Shown: positions 6,816 to 11,337 of the stretch, piece after piece
Numbering within the stretch: the first letter of the stretch is position 1
How the letters are laid out: every line of letters starts with the position of its first letter
Assembly (NCBI RefSeq): GCF_020860125.1
Contig: NZ_JAJBUX010000103.1
Coordinates: forward strand, 1 to 11,337
Source of the DNA: Cloacibacillus sp.
Lineage (GTDB): Bacteria > Synergistota > Synergistia > Synergistales > Synergistaceae
Length of the DNA: 11,337 nt
Direction: 5' to 3'
Position numbers and translations under genes: made by a program
Notes under the pieces: generated by a model
Seen by the model: the letters and a program-made list of their open reading frames with translations, nothing else
What the model was told of the DNA's origin: nothing
The model's database searches: none

Positions 6816-7312
6816 TCAGTTTCTATAATCGCGCTGATCAACGCATTTATCGTAGTCGTTTTTTGAAAGGCGGATCCAGTCCGTACCGTCAATGCCTCTT
6901 TTAAAATCAGGGTGGTCCGGCAGTACAGAGGCTATCTTGATCCATCCATGCGGGCTGCCCTGACAAGGTCAAGCGCGATACGGATGTCGACTCCCTTTTC
7001 ACTAGGGACACCGGAATTATAATGGAGCGGCGTCGTAAAGACATCGACGCGCGTGTCCTGCGCCTTATGGGAGGCAAGCTTTTTTGTCCAGAAGTTGTGC
7101 CAGAACGGCGATTTTTTTGAATCATGAATTCCCGTGTAAAGATGGATTTCTGTCAGCTTCCAGCCACTGTGCCGCGTGATTACAAGGCGCGAAAGTTCTA
7201 CAGGGTCAAAGTTCGGGAAGCTATAACCCCATGCGGATTTTGACGAAAGGAAAAGATTTTGTAGATCAAAAAATGTTACGGCTCTTTTTATAGGCGGTTC
7301 GACATATGGCAT
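6816..7312 (-). pseudogene. NYN-domain RNase-like gene with an internal, frameshifting deletion
   Basis: NYN/PIN-like proteins are predicted metal-dependent RNases. The first frame (7312-6932) has typical features: FFDLQNLF (D16), YTGIHDSKKSPFWHNFW, then EKGVDIRIALDLVRAAR, after which it ends in MDGSR and a stop. In another frame of the same strand, from about 6945 to the TGA at 6816-6818, the typical C-terminus continues: WIKIASVLPDHPDFKRG, then GIDGTDWIRLSKNDYDKCVD and QRDYRN. In intact homologues about 30 residues join these blocks, including the acidic SQDQDL segment that helps form the active site. Here they are missing and the frame shifts at the joint. The start is good: GGGAGG lies 7 bases before the ATG. 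The product would be a truncated 126-residue protein lacking catalytic residues. I regard it as a pseudogene; the deletion size is estimated from memory of the family. Confidence 0.85.
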
Positions 7313-7329
7313 CTAAGTTCCTCCCGTCT

Positions 7330-7385
7330 AAAAAATAACCCTCTTGGAGATACTGCGACGGGTACACCCGACACCTCCAAGAGGG
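7330..7385 (-). terminator. Leader hairpin with U-run upstream of the NYN gene (attenuator-like)
   Basis: On the minus strand an 11-bp perfect stem (7375-7385 with 7339-7349) encloses a 25-base region containing a second small hairpin (CGGG-TGTA-CCCG). TT, A and six T follow (complement of 7330-7338). It lies between a strong minus-strand promoter and the NYN ribosome-binding site, so it would terminate most transcripts before the gene unless relieved. The 5' arm can also fold on itself (CCUC-UUG-GAGG), which would exclude the long stem. It could be an attenuator or riboswitch-like element, or the end of a ~60-nt small RNA. I do not recognise a known class. Confidence 0.7.
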
Positions 7386-7398
7386 AGAACATACCTAC

Positions 7399-7427
7399 AT
7401 TATATTCACACCCAGAGATGTTGTCAA
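7399..7427 (-). promoter_or_regulatory. Perfect consensus promoter for the leader RNA and NYN gene
   Basis: On the minus strand TTGACA (7427-7422), a 17-base spacer and TATAAT (7404-7399) match the sigma70-type consensus at all 12 positions with ideal spacing. The start would fall near 7392, only a few bases before the leader hairpin. Confidence 0.88.
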
Positions 7428-7456
7428 TAATGTTCTGGTTTTCATAATTTTAGCAT

Positions 7457-7470
7457 AATAAAGCTTTATT
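7457..7470. promoter_or_regulatory. 14-bp palindrome in the divergent region
   Basis: AATAAAGCTTTATT is a perfect 14-base palindrome between the divergent NYN-leader and transporter promoters. It could be an operator, or chance in AT-rich DNA. No regulator gene is adjacent. Confidence 0.35.
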
Positions 7471-7523
7471 TTTATCTCTTTTTTATATGATGTTGATTTC
7501 TTTCGCGATATGCGCTATGTTTT

Positions 7524-7553
7524 TTGTAATTTACTGCACAGTGATGATACAAT
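7524..7553 (+). promoter_or_regulatory. Promoter of the sodium-dependent transporter gene
   Basis: TTGTAA (7524-7529), an 18-base spacer and TACAAT (7548-7553) place a transcription start near 7560. That leaves about 30 bases before the ATGs at 7588/7591 and excludes the upstream in-frame ATG at 7510. Confidence 0.6.
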
Positions 7554-7590
7554 GAACCCGCAGCAGAGAGATAATATAGGAGGCATTATG

Positions 7591-8928
7591 ATGATAGACG
7601 AGAAGAAGCGAGAGTCTTTCGGGAGCCGTATCGGGTTTGTCCTCGCGGCGGCCGGGTCTGCGGTGGGGCTCGGCAATCTGTGGAAGTTCCCCTATATTGC
7701 GGGGAAGAACGGCGGTGCGGCCTTTCTCTTTATTTATATCGTGATAATAGTCTGCATCGGCGTCACCGCGATGATGGCGGAGGTGCTCATCGGGCGCATG
7801 GGTAGGCTCAACGCGGCCGATACCTTTGAAAAGCTCGGCGGTAAAAAATGGAAACCCGTCGGACTGGCGGGGATATTATGCACCTTCATCATTCTTTCAT
7901 ATTATTCGGTGATCGGCGGCTGGATCGTAAAGTATTTTTTCATGTCATTCACCGACCTAATAGAATATGCCGGCGCGGGAAAGACGGGAGAGATCTTCGG
8001 AGCCTTTGTCTCAAATCCATCCCAGGTCATTTTCTATCAGGGGGTATTCATGCTCGTCACGGCGCTTGTCGTATTATTCGGGATAAAGGGCGGTATCGAA
8101 CGAAGCTGTAAGATCATGATGCCGATGCTTTTTTTGGCGATGATTGTTCTCATCATCCGCGCGGTGACGCTGCCGGGGGCGATGTCAGGAATAGAGTTCT
8201 ATCTGAAACCCGATTTTTCCAAGGTAACCTCCGAAACTTGGCTCGCGGCTCTGGGACAGGGCTTTTTCTCGCTCTCGCTCGGAGCGGGCGCGATCATGAT
8301 CTACGGCAGTTATCTGCCTAAGACGGAGAATATCGTCTCTTCGGTGAAACAGATCTGTTTCATTGACACGGCGGTCGCCTTTCTCGCGGGATTGATGATC
8401 TTCCCCGCCGTCTTCGCCTTCGGCGCGGAGCCGGCGGCCGGCCCGGGACTAACCTTCATCACCGTGCCCACTCTCTTCGCTAAGATGAGCGGCGGCGTAG
8501 TTTTCGCGGTAATATTTTTCCTGCTCTTCTTCGTCGCGGCGCTGACATCTTCGATATCGCTGCTTGAGTGCTCGACGGGATATTTCGTCGATCACGGCAT
8601 GGACAGGAAGCTGGCGACGCTGATAACGGCGGCGCTGATATTTCTCACCGGCATTCCCTCCGCCTACTCGCTCTCCGGCGGACTCAAGATCGGCAGCCGC
8701 GACTTCATCGACGCCGCCGGTTATCTGACGGACAGCATCATGATGCCCCTCTGCTCGATGTTCTGCTGTATCTTCGTCGGCTGGGTCCTTAACAGGGAGC
8801 TCGTGAAACGCGAAGCGACAAGCGATGGCAAGATCGGCTTCGGCTCTTTCAATATCTGGATGATGATGGTTAAGTTCGCCGCCCCCGCCGCGATTTTAGT
8901 GATCTTCTTTACGGGGCTTAAGTGGTAG
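7591..8928 (+). CDS. Sodium-dependent transporter, SNF/NSS family (probable amino-acid symporter)
   Basis: Neurotransmitter:sodium symporter family member, a LeuT-fold inner-membrane protein using the sodium gradient, in bacteria usually for amino-acid uptake. About 445 residues, close to the 11-helix bacterial forms such as MhsT. TM1 carries the unwound, sodium- and substrate-binding signature GSAVGLGNLWKFPY (about 22-35), followed by AGKNGGAAF. TM6 carries FFSLSLGAGAIMIYGSYLP with its SLG break. Eleven hydrophobic segments are visible, ending at a basic loop and a last helix (MMVKFAAPAAILVIFF). GGAGG (7579-7583) is 7 bases before ATG 7591 and 4 before ATG 7588, so I favour 7591. A longer frame to 7510 would start upstream of the likely transcription start. 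It stands alone and ends in a strong terminator. The substrate cannot be read from the sequence. Confidence 0.95.
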   Translation: MIDEKKRESFGSRIGFVLAAAGSAVGLGNLWKFPYIAGKNGGAAFLFIYIVIIVCIGVTAMMAEVLIGRMGRLNAADTFEKLGGKKWKPVGLAGILCTFIILSYYSVIGGWIVKYFFMSFTDLIEYAGAGKTGEIFGAFVSNPSQVIFYQGVFMLVTALVVLFGIKGGIERSCKIMMPMLFLAMIVLIIRAVTLPGAMSGIEFYLKPDFSKVTSETWLAALGQGFFSLSLGAGAIMIYGSYLPKTENIVSSVKQICFIDTAVAFLAGLMIFPAVFAFGAEPAAGPGLTFITVPTLFAKMSGGVVFAVIFFLLFFVAALTSSISLLECSTGYFVDHGMDRKLATLITAALIFLTGIPSAYSLSGGLKIGSRDFIDAAGYLTDSIMMPLCSMFCCIFVGWVLNRELVKREATSDGKIGFGSFNIWMMMVKFAAPAAILVIFFTGLKW

Positions 8929-8957
8929 GGTAAAGCACGGATAGTATTCGGTAATGA

Positions 8958-8999
8958 TAAAGCGCGGCGTTTCTATTGAAGCGCCGCACTTTATTTTTT
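8958..8999 (+). terminator. Terminator of the transporter gene
   Basis: TAAAG plus GCGGCG (8958-8962, 8964-8969) pair with CGCCGC plus CTTTA (8982-8987, 8989-8993) around one C/A mismatch and a 12-base loop. Six T (8994-8999) follow on the plus strand. The stop codon of the convergent Fic gene (8991-8993) lies inside the right arm. Confidence 0.88.
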
Positions 9000-9896
9000 A
9001 TAAGGTATTCGGAAGTAATCCAGCACCTCTTTGAAGCTGTCCTGCGCGGTCAGACAGGTGTCTATCAGATATCCCCGTTCATTGTCCCATTCGCGTATCC
9101 CACGATAATAGAATATTTTAAGCTCTTCGTTTATGATAAACGGCACGATATTATTTCTGAGACATTCTTTGAAAAGAATGAGCCGCCCGACGCGCCCGTT
9201 GCCGTCCTGAAACGGATGGACGGCCTCAAAGCGCACATGAAAGTCAATGAGCTCCGCCAACGTTTTTTTCTCGGTGCTGTTGTAAGAGGCCAGCAGTTCG
9301 CGCATCCGCCCTGGAACCTCTTCGGGAGCGGCGGTCCCGCGTCCGCCGACCTCGTTCGGCATCCGCTTGTACTTTCCGACGGCGAACCAGCCCTTACGGC
9401 TGCCGCTGGTTCCGCTTTTCAGCGCGGCATGAAGTTCGAGGATGAAAGACTCGCTCAGCGGGCGCGCCGCATTGTCGATTATCATATCGATGCAGCGAAA
9501 ATGGTTGGCCGTCTCCACCACGTCATCCAAGTTCACGGCCTGATCCGAAACGCCAATAGTATTGGTTTCAAAAATATATCGCGTCTGGTCATGAGTGAGC
9601 CGGCTGCCCTCGATGTGGTTGGAGTTATAGGTCAGGTCGACCTGCACCTTATGATAAATACCACCGGAAAGCCCGCTCTCTTTTTCACGCCGCAAATATT
9701 CCAGCAGCGTGGCCGGTGCCTTCCGCGCCTTGGGAATTCTGGAGGGCTTCTCCGCCGTCTCGGGAATGTTCCATGTCTTTCCGGTCAAAAAAGCCTCGGG
9801 GACACGTCCCTGCGCACAGTAGCCGCGCACGGCACGTTCGGAGATTTTCCATTTTTTGGCTGTATCGGCAGAAGAGAGGAATTTCATAACCGCCAC
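8991..9896 (-). CDS. Class II Fic-domain protein with an N-terminal helix-turn-helix-like region
   Basis: Fic enzymes transfer AMP (or other nucleotide parts) onto protein hydroxyls. The 301-residue product has a complete catalytic motif HPFQDGNGRVGR (227-238), including catalytic His227 and the anion-binding GNGR. The inhibitory helix motif S-x3-E-G (S92, E96, G97 in TYNSNHIEGSRL) lies N-terminal to the Fic core, making it class II, where the Glu blocks ATP gamma-phosphate placement. Residues 5-45 (FLSSADTAKKWKISERAVRGYC ... GKTWNIP) resemble the small winged/MerR-like helix-turn-helix found in many such proteins, perhaps for DNA binding or target selection. Start: GTG at 9896 with AAGGA 6 bases upstream; an in-frame ATG at 9889-9887 is an alternative. 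No separate antitoxin gene is adjacent, consistent with built-in inhibition. It is probably a single-gene unit. Confidence 0.93.
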   Translation of the reverse strand: MAVMKFLSSADTAKKWKISERAVRGYCAQGRVPEAFLTGKTWNIPETAEKPSRIPKARKAPATLLEYLRREKESGLSGGIYHKVQVDLTYNSNHIEGSRLTHDQTRYIFETNTIGVSDQAVNLDDVVETANHFRCIDMIIDNAARPLSESFILELHAALKSGTSGSRKGWFAVGKYKRMPNEVGGRGTAAPEEVPGRMRELLASYNSTEKKTLAELIDFHVRFEAVHPFQDGNGRVGRLILFKECLRNNIVPFIINEELKIFYYRGIREWDNERGYLIDTCLTAQDSFKEVLDYFRIPYKK

Positions 9897-10003
9897 CCCA
9901 TTTCCTTCTCCTGTATTATATGCCGTTATCGGAAATTTATCATCTAAATTAGTACCAAAAGCTCATATATTTATTGCCGGTAACGGTACGGCGTCGTAAC
10001 CAC

Positions 10004-10042
10004 AAAAAAGCACGGCGTTCCTGTAAAAGCTGTCATGCCGTG
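10004..10042 (-). terminator. Minus-strand terminator-like hairpin (third of three)
   Basis: CACGGC (10037-10042 read on the minus strand) pairs with GCCGTG (10011-10016) over a 20-base loop. One C and six T follow (complement of 10004-10009). It is nested in a further 6-bp pair at 9991-9996/10045-10050. Confidence 0.55.
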
Positions 10043-10084
10043 TGCGACGCGGTATCTCGCCTCTTAAGGTTATGCGCAATTAGT

Positions 10085-10121
10085 AAAAAAAACAGAACCA
10101 CCGGCAGAGAGGACTTGGTTC
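10085..10121 (-). terminator. Minus-strand terminator-like hairpin (second of three)
   Basis: GAACCA/TGGTTC (10116-10121 with 10095-10100) enclose a 15-base loop. TG and eight T (complement of 10085-10092) follow. The stem is short but the T-run is long. Confidence 0.55.
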
Positions 10122-10133
10122 ACACTGTCTGGG

Positions 10134-10179
10134 AAAAAACAGCATAGACGGCGCTATTTATAGGAGCACCGCCTATGCT
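10134..10179 (-). terminator. Terminator of the 289-residue pilin gene
   Basis: A 15-bp stem with two mismatches (10141-10155 with 10165-10179) is followed on the minus strand by G and six T (complement of 10134-10139). It starts 60 bases after the pilin stop codon. Confidence 0.8.
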
Positions 10180-10238
10180 ATATTTGCATTAACATCTGCT
10201 AATATGACGAAATACAGGCAAAGACAAGGATCTTGTTC

Positions 10239-11108
10239 TTACGGGACCGGCTGCCAGCCATCAGCCTCATTTATATTGCCGTTTTGATCAAGAAATTTTA
10301 TTCTGCTTAAAGCATCTGCAGCTGAACCGTCCTGAAAAATGGCCGACACTCCTACAGACACGACTTTACCATTCGCATCAACCTTTTGATACCACTGGCC
10401 ATTGTAGTAAATAGCTTTGGCGCTCCAACCGGTGACAGCATTTTTATCGCCATTGGCAAAATATATAACCTCGCCGTTGCCGTTTAAGAAATGCGGATGA
10501 ACATAGAGGGAATCATCCTTTTCCCATTTAGGCCAGCCCCCCATTTTTTCCAATAAAGCATCGCTTATGTTGGTATTTACGGAGCCGCCGATGTTTACGC
10601 CATCACCCAGTAATTTGTTGATTGCATCCTGTTTTGCGGAACCATTGAGCTTTAATATTTTATTTATAGCGTCGGCAAAGAGACGGAGCCTCGCCCAACC
10701 ATAAAGGTCTTCCCCTTCATGCCCCTGTATGGTACACATTATCCCCAGTTTCCCGTCGCCTTCATCGCTTTCCGTAATGATATAGACGCCGCCAGCCTGG
10801 CATATTCCATCATACGTAGCCATCACGTCGTCGGAGGTCAGTGCATTTCCTTTGGTAAACTGCCTCATCGCCCTTTCCAAAGCGACTCCAAAGGAGCCCC
10901 CCTGTTCCGCGCGCTCCACATAGTATGCGCTCTTTATCGTACGCCGATCGCCTAAGCAGGCCGTTCTTTCCGCCGTCTCGGTCGAAGAGCCGAAGCTCAG
11001 CGCCATGAGGCCAGCGAGTATCCCGATTATGATTACGGTAATCAATACCTCCACGAGGGTAAAGGCGCTGTTTTTTTCATATTTTTTATTTTCCGTCACG
11101 ATAATCAC
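10239..11108 (-). CDS. Long type IV prepilin: short-pilin fold plus an extra C-terminal module
   Basis: A 289-residue prepilin. The leader of 15 residues (ending NSA) is followed by FTLVEVLITVIIIGILAGLMA, with Ala at -1, Phe at +1 and Glu at +5 (E20). Residues 16-130 parallel the 108-residue pilin in this window: TACLGDRRTIKSAYY against AACLGNREAIKTGWS, CQAGGVY against CPSGGVY, and a third Cys (MCTIQGH against ECSVHK). The cysteines are C51, C103 and C125. About 160 further residues (131-289) form a separate module rich in Gly, Asn and aromatic residues (GGWPKWEKDD, YYNGQWYQKVDANGKV, FLDQNGNINEADGW). I do not recognise this module; exposure on the fibre is inferred. Starts: GTG at 11108, or GTG at 11099 with a weak GGGTGA upstream. 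It has its own -10 and palindrome upstream and a terminator downstream. Confidence 0.87.
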   Translation of the reverse strand: MIIVTENKKYEKNSAFTLVEVLITVIIIGILAGLMALSFGSSTETAERTACLGDRRTIKSAYYVERAEQGGSFGVALERAMRQFTKGNALTSDDVMATYDGICQAGGVYIITESDEGDGKLGIMCTIQGHEGEDLYGWARLRLFADAINKILKLNGSAKQDAINKLLGDGVNIGGSVNTNISDALLEKMGGWPKWEKDDSLYVHPHFLNGNGEVIYFANGDKNAVTGWSAKAIYYNGQWYQKVDANGKVVSVGVSAIFQDGSAADALSRIKFLDQNGNINEADGWQPVP

Positions 11109-11125
11109 CCACTTTTAGTGTGAGT

Positions 11126-11131
11126 ATTATA
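11126..11131 (-). promoter_or_regulatory. -10 box of the long pilin gene
   Basis: TATAAT on the minus strand lies 18 bases before the GTG at 11108. No consensus -35 is found at 16-18 bases; that position is occupied by an 8-bp dyad. This could mean dependence on an activator or repression at the site. Confidence 0.5.
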
Positions 11132-11145
11132 TCAGAAACTTAAAA

Positions 11146-11165
11146 ATTTTCACCCGTGTGAAAAT
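11146..11165. promoter_or_regulatory. 8-bp-arm palindrome over the -35 region of the long pilin gene
   Basis: ATTTTCAC, four bases, GTGAAAAT: perfect arms (11146-11153 and 11158-11165). Its centre is about 27 bases upstream of the -10 centre, a usual position for an operator. The regulator is unknown. Confidence 0.55.
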
Positions 11166-11337
11166 ATTATCTTATGACAAGACTTTTTATATATTATGGC
11201 ATCCACAGGGATTTGACAAACTTCCCATATCGCGGCCTTGGAGCTGCCTGCTTTGCCGGAGGTCAGTTCGCTGCCGTTGAGGTTGTGGTTTCTCGCTTCG
11301 TGAGGAATCTTCACCGCCGCAAAGCCGTCAAGCTCCG
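11150..11337 (-). CDS. Unassigned open frame entering from the right edge (partial)
   Basis: A minus-strand frame is open from the window edge to a TGA at 11152-11150. It reads ELDGFAAVKIPHEARNHN and then LNGSELTSGKAGSSKAAIWE, followed by an AT-rich tail. Third positions are GC-rich in the first part, as in neighbouring genes, but I recognise no family. A plus-strand frame starting at ATG 11174 (MTRLFIYYGIHRDLTNFPYR ...) is open over the same bases without a ribosome-binding site. Only one, or neither, is likely real. The stop lies inside the palindrome at 11146-11165, which argues against a conserved C-terminus. Confidence 0.25.
   Translation of the reverse strand, partial: ELDGFAAVKIPHEARNHNLNGSELTSGKAGSSKAAIWEVCQIPVDAIIYKKSCHKIIFSHG

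Larger units (their letters stand above)
9897..10238. other. Gene-free region with three stacked minus-strand terminator hairpins
   Basis: No frame here resembles a gene. It holds three hairpins, each followed by a minus-strand T-run (10004-10042, 10085-10121, 10134-10179; entered separately). A possible minus-strand -10 (TATAAT, 9920-9915) stands just ahead of the Fic ribosome-binding site but has no good -35. An outer pair GCGTCG/CGACGC (9991-9996 with 10045-10050) encloses the first hairpin. Confidence 0.6.

Noticed and set aside
6907..7125. Alternative minus-strand frame across the NYN gene
   Set aside because: Its translation is low-complexity arginine/serine-rich, while the NYN motifs are in the other frame and continue in a third.
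7320..7392. Possible leaderless peptide starting with the ATG near 7392 inside the leader RNA
   Set aside because: The frame is short, has no family resemblance and mostly reflects the hairpin sequence; nothing supports translation.
7510..7590. Longer N-terminus for the transporter
   Set aside because: The ATG at 7510 precedes the likely promoter at 7524-7553 and has no ribosome-binding site; family proteins begin about 10 residues before GSRIGF.
8976..9947. Plus-strand open frame of 323 codons
   Set aside because: It lies antisense to the Fic gene, which has complete catalytic and inhibitory motifs; the plus-strand translation shows no family features.
1..11337. CRISPR array, tRNA, rRNA, insertion sequence or integrase
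   Set aside because: No regularly spaced repeats, no cloverleaf with a CCA-type end, no transposase frame and no terminal inverted repeats were seen on reading both strands.

Overview
The window reads as chromosomal DNA from a diderm (outer-membrane) anaerobe-type bacterium. It carries a FadL/OmpP1-like outer-membrane barrel with a signal peptide, several type IV prepilins, an 11-12 helix sodium:neurotransmitter-symporter-family transporter, and frequent GTG/TTG starts. The mixture and base composition remind me of Synergistota such as Cloacibacillus or Synergistes, but this is an impression and not a search result.

Layout from left to right. (1) 59-1894, minus strand: a two-gene unit of an Rrf2-family regulator and a FadL-like porin. 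It has a good sigma70-type promoter, a palindrome over the -10, and a strong hairpin at the far end. (2) 2206-2502, plus strand: a 98-residue three-helix PQ-loop/SemiSWEET-like protein with its own terminator. (3) 2606-6151, plus strand: a tightly coupled prepilin operon (PilX-like, PilV-like, then an 876-residue PilW-like protein) whose start and stop codons overlap. (4) 6263-6661, minus strand: a short pilin facing the operon and sharing a bidirectional terminator with it. (5) 6816-7427, minus strand: a NYN-domain RNase-like gene broken by an internal deletion. It sits behind a perfect consensus promoter and a hairpin-plus-U-run leader. (6) 7524-8999, plus strand: an SNF-family sodium-dependent transporter. 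(7) 8991-9896, minus strand: a complete class II Fic protein with an N-terminal helix-turn-helix-like segment. (8) 10004-10179: three successive minus-strand terminator-like hairpins. (9) 10239-11165, minus strand: a 289-residue pilin that is the short pilin plus an extra C-terminal module, with a palindrome in its promoter region. (10) The right edge holds two antiparallel open frames that I could not assign.

How the genes work together. Five prepilin-like genes in three transcription units suggest a minor-pilin/tip set for a type IV pilus or related secretion machine. The ATPase, platform protein and prepilin peptidase must lie elsewhere. The giant PilW-like protein is the likely tip or adhesin component. 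The two minus-strand pilins share a three-cysteine pattern and are probably paralogues. The porin and its regulator, the transporter, and the Fic protein look like independent units.

The most unusual items are the decayed NYN gene behind an apparently intact regulated leader, the mosaic giant pilin with a C-terminal CxCxxC, and the pilin pair that differ by a whole extra module.
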